Shown: piece after piece, positions 47,760 through 56,622 of the stretch
How positions within the stretch are numbered: the stretch's first letter is position 1
Layout of the letters: every line of letters starts with the position of its first letter
Assembly: GCF_902726545.1 (NCBI RefSeq)
Contig: NZ_CACVAD010000001.1
Coordinates: forward strand, 124,001-188,000
From: Yersinia artesiana
GTDB taxonomy: Bacteria; Pseudomonadota; Gammaproteobacteria; Enterobacterales; Enterobacteriaceae
Length of the DNA stretch: 64,000 nucleotides
Direction of reading: 5' to 3'
Position numbers and translations under genes: made by a program
Notes under the pieces: generated by a model
What the model saw: only the letters and a program-made list of their open reading frames with translations
The model's database searches: none
What the model was told of the DNA's origin: nothing

Positions 47760-48491
47760 ATGAAAAAATTAATAATTGCTGCCGTCCTTGCCAGTATCAG
47801 TTTGTCCGCCTCTGCCGCAGAAACCATTCGTTTCGCTGCTGAAGCCACTTACCCGCCATTCGAATTTATTGATGCCAATAATAAGATGCAAGGCTTTGAT
47901 ATCGATCTGGCTAATGCGCTGTGTAAAGAGATGCAAGCCGAATGTACTTTTACCAATCAGGCTTTCGACAGCTTGATCCCAAGCTTGAAATTCAAGCGTT
48001 TTGATGCGGTTATCTCAGGGATGGACATCACCCCTGAGCGTCAAAAACAAGTAGCGTTCACCCAGCCTTACTATGAAAACTCTGCGCTGTTTATTGCTGA
48101 AAAAGGCAAAGTGGCTGATGTAGCAGCGCTGAAAGGTAAGCGTGTGGGGATGCAAAATGGGTCCACTCATCAAAAATACCTGATGGAGAAACACCCTGAA
48201 ATTACCGCCGTGCCTTATGACAGCTATCAGAATGCCATTCTTGACTTGAAAAATGGCCGTCTGGATGCGGTATTTGGTGACACTGCGGTGGTCAATGAGT
48301 GGTTGAAACAAAATAATCAATTGGCGGCTGTGGGTGACAAAGTGACTGACGCGAACTATTTCGGCACCGGTTTAGGGATTGCCGTTCGTCAGAATAACAC
48401 TGAGTTACAGGGTAAGTTAGATGCTGCACTGACGAAAGTTAAAGCAGATGGCACCTATCAGACAATTTATAAAAAATGGTTCCAGCAATAA
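47760..48491 (+). CDS. artI: Arginine periplasmic binding protein ArtI
   Basis: 243 aa solute-binding protein. The signal peptide is MKKLIIAAVLASISLSASAA, cleaved before ETIRFAAEATYPPFE. The amino-acid-binding core shows ISGMDITPERQKQVAFTQPYY and the specificity segment GKRVGMQNGSTHQKYL. It is in the operon with artP, artQ and artM. ArtI and ArtJ share most residues; the assignment as ArtI rests on operon position. Confidence 0.95.
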   Translation: MKKLIIAAVLASISLSASAAETIRFAAEATYPPFEFIDANNKMQGFDIDLANALCKEMQAECTFTNQAFDSLIPSLKFKRFDAVISGMDITPERQKQVAFTQPYYENSALFIAEKGKVADVAALKGKRVGMQNGSTHQKYLMEKHPEITAVPYDSYQNAILDLKNGRLDAVFGDTAVVNEWLKQNNQLAAVGDKVTDANYFGTGLGIAVRQNNTELQGKLDAALTKVKADGTYQTIYKKWFQQ

Positions 48492-48502
48492 TTTAAGCAC
48501 CC

Positions 48503-49219
48503 ATGAATGAATTTCAACCTTTAGCAAGCGCCGCCGGCATGACCGTCGGCCTTGCCGTTTGTGCACTGGCCCTCGGTCTGGTTCTGGCGATGTTGTTTGC
48601 CGTCTGTGAATCGTCACGCTGGAAGGTCGTCAGCTACCTGACAACCGGCTGGGTCACCATTCTGCGCGGGCTACCAGAGATTCTGGTGGTTCTGTTTATC
48701 TATTTCGGCTCCTCTCAGCTGTTGATGATGCTATCAGATGGCTTCACTTTGAATCTTTATCTGTTTGAGCTGCCGATTAAGCTCAATATTGATGATTTTG
48801 AAGTCAGCCCGTTCCTGTGTGGTGTTATCGCACTGGCCCTGCTCTATTCCGCTTATGCGTCGCAGACTTTACGCGGCGCACTGAAAGCGGTGCCTGTTGG
48901 ACAATGGGAATCGGGCCAGGCTCTGGGCTTGAGTCAGGCAGCTATTTTCTTCCGCTTGATTATGCCGCAGATGTGGCGTCATGCCTTACCCGGTTTAGGC
49001 AACCAGTGGTTGGTACTGCTAAAAGACACCGCGTTAGTGTCACTCATCAGTGTTAATGACCTGATGCTGCAAACCAAAAGCATTGCCACCCGGACTCAGG
49101 AACCTTTCACCTGGTATGTTATTGCTGCAGCTATTTATTTGGTGGTGACCCTATTGAGTCAATATGTACTCAAGTGGATTGAACTCCGTACCACCCGTTT
49201 TGAACGGAGCCCATCCTAA
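48503..49219 (+). CDS. artQ: Arginine ABC transporter permease ArtQ
   Basis: 238 aa inner-membrane permease with about five segments and the HisM-type loop [35 protein letters not shown] that docks ArtP. Its stop overlaps the artM ATG by one base (TAATG), so it is coupled to artM. Confidence 0.96.
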   Translation: MNEFQPLASAAGMTVGLAVCALALGLVLAMLFAVCESSRWKVVSYLTTGWVTILRGLPEILVVLFIYFGSSQLLMMLSDGFTLNLYLFELPIKLNIDDFEVSPFLCGVIALALLYSAYASQTLRGALKAVPVGQWESGQALGLSQAAIFFRLIMPQMWRHALPGLGNQWLVLLKDTALVSLISVNDLMLQTKSIATRTQEPFTWYVIAAAIYLVVTLLSQYVLKWIELRTTRFERSPS

Positions 49220-49887
49220 TGCTGGAATACTTACCCGAGATCCTAAAAGGGCTGCACACCAGCCTGACATTGACCATTGCCTCCTTGCTGGTCGCTTTAG
49301 TGTTGTCATTGCTGTTTACCATTGTGTTGACGCTGAAAACACCAATCGCCACGCCACTGGTCAAAATCTATATCACGCTGTTCACCGGTACCCCGCTGTT
49401 AGTCCAGATCTTTTTGATCTACTACGGCCCCGGCCAATTCCCGGCGATTCGTGAATACCCGTGGTTATGGAACCTGCTGTCGCAACCCTGGCTATGTGCC
49501 ATGATTGCCCTGGCATTGAACAGCGCAGCCTATACCACACAGTTGTTCTATGGTGCAGTGCGCGCCATTCCTGCCGGCCAGTGGCAATCTTGCGAAGCGC
49601 TGGGGATGTCTAAGGCCCAGTCATTACGTATTTTGCTACCATTTGCATTTAAACGCGCACTCTCATCCTACTCCAACGAAGTGGTGTTGGTGTTCAAAAG
49701 CACCTCACTGGCTTACACCATTACATTGATGGAAGTAATGGGTTACAGCCAACTGATGTACGGCCGTACCTATGATGTGATGGTCTTTGGTGCCGCAGGA
49801 CTCGTTTATCTGGTGGTGAATGGGCTGTTGACACTGTTTATGCGGGTGATCGAGCGCAGGGCATTGGCGTTTGAGCGGCGGAATTAA
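49219..49887 (+). CDS. artM: Arginine ABC transporter permease ArtM
   Basis: 222 aa partner permease; its EAA loop is AIPAGQWQSCEALGMSKAQSLRILLPFAFKRAL. The typical segment LFTGTPLLVQIFLIYYG is near residue 53. It is the last gene of artPIQM. The next gene, artJ, is 878 bp away behind a repeat-rich gap. Confidence 0.96.
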   Translation: MLEYLPEILKGLHTSLTLTIASLLVALVLSLLFTIVLTLKTPIATPLVKIYITLFTGTPLLVQIFLIYYGPGQFPAIREYPWLWNLLSQPWLCAMIALALNSAAYTTQLFYGAVRAIPAGQWQSCEALGMSKAQSLRILLPFAFKRALSSYSNEVVLVFKSTSLAYTITLMEVMGYSQLMYGRTYDVMVFGAAGLVYLVVNGLLTLFMRVIERRALAFERRN

Positions 49888-49904
49888 GATTAGTTTTATC
49901 ACTT

Positions 49905-49985
49905 GGTGATTTAGTGATCGGGTTCGGTTGATTGGATCATCGGGTTGGGTGATCGGTTCGGTTGTTAGAGCACCGAGTTACCATA
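49905..49985 (+). repeat. Degenerate GATCGGGTTCGGTTG tandem motif
   Basis: The motif GATCGGGTTCGGTTG and variants (GATCATCGGGTTGGGT, GATCGGTTCGGTTG) recur about three times just after artM. It is GT-rich on one strand and has no coding sign. Confidence 0.45.
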
Positions 49986-49996
49986 ATCTCCGATGA

Positions 49997-50468
49997 ACCA
50001 ACCGCCAAAGGGTGCGGGCGCGCACCCTTATGGAATCCCGCGCTTGCGCGAAATATTACTGCTATTCGCAGTCCCCTCCGGCAGCCGTTGGCCTTATCGA
50101 GCCAGCGCGAGTCGCTTCCTGCTCCAGCGCGCTTTTCGCCGCCGTCCATGGCGGCTCACTCGGGCCATCGTCTTTGTCGGTAATATTCCTGATTGCGCTC
50201 AACGTCAAAAGCCAATTCAAAACCATACTTTGGGGTTTTAATTTTCTCTTTTGACTTTAAAAGCACATTTGAGCAGCCGAGTGAAGAATGTAGCCAGGGA
50301 AATCCGCCATGGACGGCGGATTTAGGCGTCACGCGGAGGGACCCGCGTAAAGCCGTCCCGTCAGCGGAATGATGAGTGAGGGAATCCACGAAGTGGACAA
50401 GCGATACGTGCGCAAGCGCAGGGGATCCAAGGGGGTTACGCGCTTGTAACCCCTTTGGCGGTTGAGGC
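49997..50468. mobile_element. Palindromic non-autonomous element (~470 bp) with hairpin ends
   Basis: The two ends are inverted copies: AACCGCCAAAGGG on the left and CCCTTTGGCGGTT on the right. Each end carries its own hairpin: AGGGTGCG-GGCG-CGCACCCT on the left and GGGGTTAC-GCGCTT-GTAACCCC on the right. The stems differ in sequence but stay paired. Further in, the ends share GCGCTTGCGC, and near the middle both arms hold CGCCGTCCATGGCGG in inverted orientation. The centre is AT-rich. Short open frames inside are not convincing genes. GC content and structure set it apart from flanking DNA. I recall similar blocks in other Yersinia and Serratia genomes but cannot name the family. Confidence 0.6.
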
Positions 50469-50538
50469 ACCCAATGGCAAGGTGATCACCGCACTCATGT
50501 CAACCGAACAGGCTCACAAAATGAATATCAACCGAAAT

Positions 50539-50573
50539 CCAAACCAAACCAAACCAAACCAAACCAAACCAAA
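50539..50573 (+). repeat. (CCAAA)7 pentanucleotide array
   Basis: Seven perfect CCAAA units in a row, 193 bp before the artJ start. Such arrays change copy number by slippage, so this is a likely variable-number locus. Confidence 0.95.
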
Positions 50574-50629
50574 TACCATCCCCTCCCTTTCTCTCTTAAA
50601 AATAAAAACTAAATTTTTAATCACATTAC

Positions 50630-50647
50630 TTGCATATAAATTCATAA
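50630..50647 (+). promoter_or_regulatory. ARG-box-like ArgR site upstream of artJ
   Basis: TTGCATATAAATTCATAA resembles the ArgR half-operator (TGAAT-WWWW-ATTCA) with one mismatch in the core. ArgR boxes normally come in pairs; a second one is not clear. artJ is known to be arginine-repressed in E. coli. Confidence 0.5.
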
Positions 50648-50765
50648 AATGGCAATGTAATCTACATCATTCATCAAAATAAATTGCGATGAAGCATCAT
50701 CAGTCATAATAAAATCAATAACTAATAACACATTCAATTAAAAAAATTCAGACAGGAGTTTAAGC

Positions 50766-51497
50766 ATGAAAAAGTTACTATTGGCAACAATCTTAAGTGG
50801 CATGGTTTTCAGCGCTACGGCCGCAGAAACCATCCGTTTCGCTGCTTCAGCAACCTACCCGCCTTTTGAATCCATCGGGGCCAATAATGAAATTGTTGGT
50901 TTTGATATGGACCTGGCAAAAGCATTATGTAAGCAGATGGAAGCCAACTGTACATTCACCAATCAGGCCTTTGATAGCCTGATCCCGGCGCTTAAATTCA
51001 AACGTTATGACGCGGTTATTTCCGGTATGGACATCACGCCAGAACGTAGTAAACAAGTAGCATTTACCCAGCCTTATTATGCTAACTCGGCCATTGTTAT
51101 TGCACCGAAAGGTAAATTCACTTCTTTCGCCGATCTGAAAGGCAAGAAGATCGGGATGGAAAACGGCACTACGCACCAGAAATATTTACAGGATAAACAC
51201 CCTGAAATTCAAACTGTGGCTTATGACAGTTACCAGAATGCCATTATCGATCTGAAGAATGGTCGTATTGATGGGGTATTTGGTGACACCGCGGTAGTGA
51301 ATGAATGGCTGAAAACCAATCCGAATCTGGCAGCAGTTGGCGAGCATGTCACTGATCCACAATACTTCGGCACCGGTCTGGGTATTGCGGTGCGCCCGGA
51401 TAACACCGCGTTGCTGGAAAAACTGAATAAAGCCATCGACGCGGTTAAAGCTGATGGCACCTATAAGGCCATCAATGATAAGTGGTTCCCTCAGTAA
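50766..51497 (+). CDS. artJ: Arginine periplasmic binding protein ArtJ
   Basis: 243 aa with signal peptide MKKLLLATILSGMVFSATAA cleaved before ETIRFAASATYPPFE. The binding core ISGMDITPERSKQVAFTQPYY and GKKIGMENGTTHQKYL parallels ArtI. It has its own promoter region with an ARG-like box and is separated from artM by repeats, so it is likely expressed independently, as in E. coli. GACAGGAG is a good ribosome site. Confidence 0.95.
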   Translation: MKKLLLATILSGMVFSATAAETIRFAASATYPPFESIGANNEIVGFDMDLAKALCKQMEANCTFTNQAFDSLIPALKFKRYDAVISGMDITPERSKQVAFTQPYYANSAIVIAPKGKFTSFADLKGKKIGMENGTTHQKYLQDKHPEIQTVAYDSYQNAIIDLKNGRIDGVFGDTAVVNEWLKTNPNLAAVGEHVTDPQYFGTGLGIAVRPDNTALLEKLNKAIDAVKADGTYKAINDKWFPQ

Positions 51498-51544
51498 TAC
51501 CCTTTGTACTTTCGCCCTACACTACAGCTTCAAGGGCGCAGGTT

Positions 51545-51652
<108 letters not shown>

Positions 51653-51668
<16 letters not shown>

Positions 51669-52783
51669 AGTAAGGTTAGGACTTCGTAGTGTGCAGTATG
51701 CGGAAACATATCAAACAACTGCACCCGCTCAATGCGATAGTCCGCTAACAAACTGATATCTTTTGCCATTGTCTCGGCATTACAGCTTGAATAGAGAATG
51801 AATTGCGGTGCCATTTGGCTGAGGTATTCACACAGTTGCGCACCAATGCCGCGTCGTGGTGGGTTAACCAAGACCAATTGCGGCACTTGTGTTTCTGCGG
51901 TAGCGAATTGGGTTGAATCCAGGGCGGCAAAAGTGACATTTTTTAATCCCAATTGATCTGCCGACTGGCGTGCGCAGGCGATAGCTTCAGCACTGATTTC
52001 AATTCCGGTCAGCCGAGTTTCAGCATCCGCGCAATGCAAACCAAAGCCCCCCACGCCACAAAACAGATCCCACATACTATCAATCTTCAGTTCGCGCACC
52101 CATTGGCGTGCTGTGGCATACAGTGATGCCGCAACCTGTGGATTTGTCTGGAAAAAACTTTGTGGGCGGATAAACAACGGCACCTGATTAAAGATTTCTG
52201 GTAGCGCCTGCTGTTCGGTTAATGGAATCTCCTGCTCCCCTTCCAAAATCGCCATATGTACTGGCTGAATATTCGCCGAGATAACCGCCAGTTGGGGTAA
52301 TTGTTGCTGTAACCAGGGTAAAGCCGCTTGCAGTTGCGCCAGCTTGGTTTGTGAGCGCAGGACAAAACGCAGCATCAACTCACCGCTATAAGTGCTTTCT
52401 GTCAATAACAGGAATTTCAGTTCACCGCGCTTGCGCGCAACGTTATAAGGCGTCAGCCCTGCACGGGCAATAAACGTTTTTAGTACCACAAATACTGGCG
52501 CAAAGCTGGCTGGATAAAGTGGGCATTCGCATAAATCAACCGGGGTGCCATCACGATGCAGCATCCCTAATAATGGGCGCTCAACACTGCCACTGACTAC
52601 CATTTTGGCTTTATTACGAAAAGCACTTTCCTGCCCGAAGACCGGCGACAGCCACTGAGCGACGGCGAGTTCGGATAACAGTTTTTCTAAATGATGTTGT
52701 TTATCAGCCAGTTGCTGAGGATAAGGTTTTTCCAGCCACTGACAGGAACGGCAGTGACCCGCCGTATATTGTGCGCAATGCAT
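51653..52783 (-). CDS. rlmC: 23S rRNA (uracil-747-C5)-methyltransferase RlmC
   Basis: Methylates U747 of 23S rRNA. It is 376 aa. The N-terminal cysteines [14 protein letters not shown] begin an iron-sulfur site; the SAM motif is [23 protein letters not shown] and the nucleophile Cys in [13 protein letters not shown] complete the site. The C-terminus reads [17 protein letters not shown]; residues 373-376 and the stop are supplied by an ERIC element. The catalytic parts are unaffected. It lies next to ybjO and the pot operon, as in E. coli. Confidence 0.96.
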
Positions 52784-52870
52784 TAATAATTAACCGTTAT
52801 AATCTGAGACATTAGCTACAGCCGAGGCTATTGATAGGGGCGGATTGTAGCACTGTGTAACGCTAAACAC

Positions 52871-53347
52871 TCATTTTGCTGACCGAAAATAGCGATGCCA
52901 GGGGAAAAACAACAAGCCGAGAATAACCACATCGGGGATCTTTTGTAGCAGCAAACTATGCAAAATTTCAGCACCGGTATCGCCTTCGATTCGAAAAACA
53001 TCGACATCCAGTACCAGCCAATCCAGTGATGCCATCAGCAAATAGATAATTACCAGCAATTGGCAGGCCACATAACACCAACGCGCCCAGTTTTGTCGCA
53101 GGCACACCGCCACGCCACACACCATTTCCAGCAGCAAAATCAAAATACTGGCAATAAAAATCAGGCCGGAATCCCAGCTTTGCAAGCTTTCATAGATAAA
53201 ACTGCCGGTTCCCCCCCAACCCAGCGTCGCCACCAATAGAATTACGCCGACGAAGCGGGTCGCAATAATGGCGGTTCCGGCAATTAAAACCGGGACGGGG
53301 GTGGTGGCAGCAGATGAAAACGCTGCGGGTGAAAATAACAGTCTCAT
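52871..53347 (-). CDS. ybjO: YbjO, DUF2593 inner-membrane protein
   Basis: 158 aa with four hydrophobic segments (about 20-42, 60-80, 90-112 and 135-150). No enzymatic motif is visible. It follows potI on the same strand, the E. coli order potFGHI-ybjO-rlmC. Function unknown. Confidence 0.85.
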   Translation of the reverse strand: MRLLFSPAAFSSAATTPVPVLIAGTAIIATRFVGVILLVATLGWGGTGSFIYESLQSWDSGLIFIASILILLLEMVCGVAVCLRQNWARWCYVACQLLVIIYLLMASLDWLVLDVDVFRIEGDTGAEILHSLLLQKIPDVVILGLLFFPWHRYFRSAK

Positions 53348-53403
53348 ATTGCCCAGTCTGTCTCCCTGTTCAGTTTTTGCAACCTGATGTTATCCCAGAC
53401 AAT

Positions 53404-53425
53404 AACGCCGCTCGGAAGCGGCGTT
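53404..53425 (-). terminator. Hairpin after potI
   Basis: Perfect stem AACGCCGCT-N4-AGCGGCGTT, 54 bp after the potI stop. No T tract follows on the minus strand, so it may protect the pot mRNA end or terminate weakly. Confidence 0.5.
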
Positions 53426-53478
53426 ATAAGTTAATGAAAGACTATCAGTTTTAAGGCTAGTCAGCCATTTATTATCAA

Positions 53479-54324
53479 TTAACCACGGGCAGCTTTGCGT
53501 AATTCGCGCAACCGCTGTTTTTCCGAACGGGACATAAACCACCACGCAATTAAGCCAATAATCCCGACCACCAGCAAAATAAGCGTCGCCAACGCATTGA
53601 TCTCTGGATTGACCCCCATACGCACACTGGAGAACACCAGCATCGGCAACGTTGTCGCGCCCGGCCCGGCCACAAAGCTGGCTATCACCAAATCGTCCAG
53701 CGATAAGGTAAAGGCCAGCAACCAGCCAGAAATTAATGCTGGAGCGATCATCGGCACGGTAATCACGAAGAACACTTTCAATGGGGTCGCGCCCAAATCC
53801 ATCGCAGCTTCTTCGATTGACCGGTCTAATTCGCGCAAGCGGGAACTGATAACCACTGTTACATAGGCGGTACAGAAGGTCACATGTGCCAGCCAGATGG
53901 TGAACATACCGCGCTCTGCCGGCCAGCCGATAGCATGCCCCATAGCAACAAACAGTAACAGTAACGACAAACCGGTAATGACGTCGGGCATCACCAGCGG
54001 TGCGGTCAGCATAAAAGCAAAACCGGTCGAGCCACGAAAACGGCCAAACCGCACCATAACCACTGCGGCTATCGTCCCCAACACCACCGCCATGGTGGCC
54101 GAGGCGGCGGCAATAGTGAGACTCAGCCCGACTGCGGATATCATCGCCGAATCATTGAACAGCTCAATATACCAGCGGATAGACCACCCTGCCCATACCG
54201 TCACCAGTTTAGAGCTGTTAAACGAGTAGATAACCAGCATCAGCATTGGCGCATACAAGAAGGTATAGCCAACAATCAAGATAACCCGACGCCAGACCGA
54301 ACGCACTTCCGGTAAGTTATTCAT
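53479..54324 (-). CDS. potI: Putrescine ABC transporter permease PotI
   Basis: 281 aa permease with six membrane segments and the ATPase-docking loop EEAAMDLGATPLKVFFVITVPMIAPAL. It forms the channel with PotH. Its ATG overlaps the potH stop by four bases. The C-terminal tail is basic (RSEKQRLRELRKAARG). Confidence 0.96.
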   Translation of the reverse strand: MNNLPEVRSVWRRVILIVGYTFLYAPMLMLVIYSFNSSKLVTVWAGWSIRWYIELFNDSAMISAVGLSLTIAAASATMAVVLGTIAAVVMVRFGRFRGSTGFAFMLTAPLVMPDVITGLSLLLLFVAMGHAIGWPAERGMFTIWLAHVTFCTAYVTVVISSRLRELDRSIEEAAMDLGATPLKVFFVITVPMIAPALISGWLLAFTLSLDDLVIASFVAGPGATTLPMLVFSSVRMGVNPEINALATLILLVVGIIGLIAWWFMSRSEKQRLRELRKAARG

Positions 54325-55286
54325 ACCGCGCCTCCTGACACTTTATTCTGGTGCTTGTGGAACCAGATAATCGGCACTATTAGTAGCACTAACATCACTG
54401 TTGCAACGGCGGAGGCCACTGGCCAGTCACGGTTATTGAAGAATTCTTGCCATAAAATACGGCCAATCATGATGCTATCCGGCCCGCCGAGCAGCTCAGG
54501 AATAACAAATTCGCCTACTGCCGGAATAAATACCAACATAGAACCGGCTACGATCCCCCCTTTGGTCAAAGGTACAATCACACTGACAAAGGTTTTAAAT
54601 GGCTTCGCCCCCAGATCCAGTGCCGCTTCCACCAATGAATAATCCAATCGGGTCAGGGCGGTATAGATAGGCAGCACCATGAAAGGCAGATAGGAATAGA
54701 CCACGCCGATATAGACCGCCAGATTGGTGTGCAGAATAATCAACGGTTGATCGATAATTCCGGTCCAGATCAGGAAGTTATTCAGAATGCCATTATTTTT
54801 CAGGATGCCCATCCAGGCATAAACCCGAATCAGGAATGAAGTCCATGACGGCAGGATCACCAACAGCAATAAGATATTGCGCGTGGATGACTTGCTGTGA
54901 GCTATCGCCCAGGCCAATGGATAACCGATAATCAGGCAACACAAGGTCGATACCGCAGCCACTTGCAGAGATTGCAGGTAAGCATCGATATACAGTGGAT
55001 CATCAAGCAGTTGCAGATAATTGCCAAGATTGAGCGAGATATCCAGCTTGCCGTCCAGCCAGGTCACCAGGTCGGTATAAGGCGGAACTGCCCGCGCCAT
55101 CTCTGCCAGACTGATTTTGAAGACAATCAGGAACGGCAGCATAAACAGCAGGAATAGCCATAAATAAGGGATGCCGATAACCAATTTGCGGCCATGCGAC
55201 ATTTGGAAACGTTGAATCAGCGCTTTAACCGGCCCCACCGCGCGGGTCGGTGGTTCTGCTGCTCCATGAGTGGATTCTGGTATCAC
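54321..55286 (-). CDS. potH: Putrescine ABC transporter permease PotH
   Basis: 321 aa partner permease. The six-segment core is preceded by a cytoplasmic N-terminal extension. The docking loop is VEAALDLGAKPFKTFVSVIVPLTKGGIVAG. It follows potG after 36 bp. Confidence 0.96.
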   Translation of the reverse strand: MIPESTHGAAEPPTRAVGPVKALIQRFQMSHGRKLVIGIPYLWLFLLFMLPFLIVFKISLAEMARAVPPYTDLVTWLDGKLDISLNLGNYLQLLDDPLYIDAYLQSLQVAAVSTLCCLIIGYPLAWAIAHSKSSTRNILLLLVILPSWTSFLIRVYAWMGILKNNGILNNFLIWTGIIDQPLIILHTNLAVYIGVVYSYLPFMVLPIYTALTRLDYSLVEAALDLGAKPFKTFVSVIVPLTKGGIVAGSMLVFIPAVGEFVIPELLGGPDSIMIGRILWQEFFNNRDWPVASAVATVMLVLLIVPIIWFHKHQNKVSGGAV

Positions 55287-55322
55287 AATATTTTGCTCCC
55301 CTAATGATCAGCTACAGGCCGA

Positions 55323-56456
55323 TCAGTTACCCAAGACGACACAGCTGTCAGCATCCCAGCAGAGTTGTACTTCATCACCCCAGGTTGGCATCCCTTTGCG
55401 GTAACGATGGCCGTTCTGTAGCTGTGCAGTGAGCATCTGTCCGCTGTGTAATTTCACGTGATATATGGACAAGTCGCCCAGATAAGCAATGTGTACCACT
55501 TCACCAACGGCAAAGTTGCAACCATCCTCCGGCACCTGTTCACACAACATCACTTTTTCTGGCCGCAGCGCGACAAAGACGGGAACACCATCAACCACAG
55601 ACACGTCTGAATCCACTTTCAATGGATGGCGCAGTCCGGGGCTGTCAATCACCAGCGCATCATCTAAACGCTCTTTTAATACGCCTTCAAACACATTCAC
55701 CGAGCCGATAAACTCAGCACTGAATCTGCTGTTCGGATGCTCGTAAATCTCTTCCGGCTCACCAATTTGCACGAACTTACCACGGTTCATAATGGCGATG
55801 CGCCCGGCCATGGTCATGGCCTCTTCCTGGTCGTGGGTGACCATCACACAAGTTGCCCCGACACGCTCCAGAATATCCACCACTTCGAGTTGCATGCGGT
55901 CGCGCAGTTTTTTATCCAACGCGCCCATCGGTTCATCCAGCAACAGCAGTTTTGGCCGTTTGGCCAGGCTACGCGCCAAAGCGACCCGTTGGCGTTGGCC
56001 GCCGGACAGTTGATGTGGCTTGCGTTTGGCAAACTCTTGCATATGTACCAGAGTTAGCATCTCTGCCACCCGGCTTTTAATTTCATTAGCAGGCAATTTG
56101 TCTTGTTTCAAACCAAACGCGATATTTTGCTCAACTGTCATATGTGGGAACAATGCATATGACTGGAACATCATATTAATTGGGCGCTGATAAGGCGGTA
56201 CATGCGACAAATCCTGCCCATCGAGGACAATTTGCCCCTGTGTCGGCTGTTCAAAGCCAGCCAGCATTCGCAACAAGGTGGATTTTCCACACCCTGAAGC
56301 CCCTAACAGCGCAAAAATCTCACCTTTGTAGATCGTCAAATTGACATCATCTACCGCGGCCTGACCATCAAATGATTTGGTTAAATTGCGAATCTCCAGC
56401 AAGGGTGTAAACACCTTCTGGGATTTTGGCTGTGGGCGGGGAGTTACATCATTCAC
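55323..56456 (-). CDS. potG: Putrescine ABC transporter ATPase PotG
   Basis: 377 aa ATPase. Walker A GASGCGKS is at 52-59, the signature LSGGQRQR near 152, Walker B LLLLDEPMGALD follows, and a C-terminal TOBE domain is present. It powers putrescine import through PotH-PotI. A terminator-like hairpin lies between it and potF. Confidence 0.96.
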   Translation of the reverse strand: MNDVTPRPQPKSQKVFTPLLEIRNLTKSFDGQAAVDDVNLTIYKGEIFALLGASGCGKSTLLRMLAGFEQPTQGQIVLDGQDLSHVPPYQRPINMMFQSYALFPHMTVEQNIAFGLKQDKLPANEIKSRVAEMLTLVHMQEFAKRKPHQLSGGQRQRVALARSLAKRPKLLLLDEPMGALDKKLRDRMQLEVVDILERVGATCVMVTHDQEEAMTMAGRIAIMNRGKFVQIGEPEEIYEHPNSRFSAEFIGSVNVFEGVLKERLDDALVIDSPGLRHPLKVDSDVSVVDGVPVFVALRPEKVMLCEQVPEDGCNFAVGEVVHIAYLGDLSIYHVKLHSGQMLTAQLQNGHRYRKGMPTWGDEVQLCWDADSCVVLGN

Positions 56457-56508
56457 TCAGCGTGCTCTCCGTAAAAGCAGAACAGGCCGCATTCGAGGTG
56501 CGGCGCAA

Positions 56509-56544
56509 TAAAAAACAGGAACAGGAAGATAACCCCCTGTTCCT
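56509..56544 (-). terminator. Intercistronic terminator/attenuator between potF and potG
   Basis: On the minus strand, AGGAACAGG-N10-CCTGTTCCT is followed by GTTTTTT. The perfect 9 bp stem and T run make it a good intrinsic terminator inside the operon, which would give more PotF than PotGHI. Confidence 0.75.
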
Positions 56545-56622
56545 ACCATGATCTATTTTACTTATCCATCAATCTGTTATCAGTGACAGGCTCACCACCA
56601 GCAACTGATTCCCATCGATGGT

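Noticed and set aside
50156-50682. Open frames in the artM-artJ gap, including one reading a repeated NQTKP peptide
   Set aside because: They lie in palindromic repeat or CCAAA array DNA and their peptides only reflect the repeat; no ribosome site supports them.
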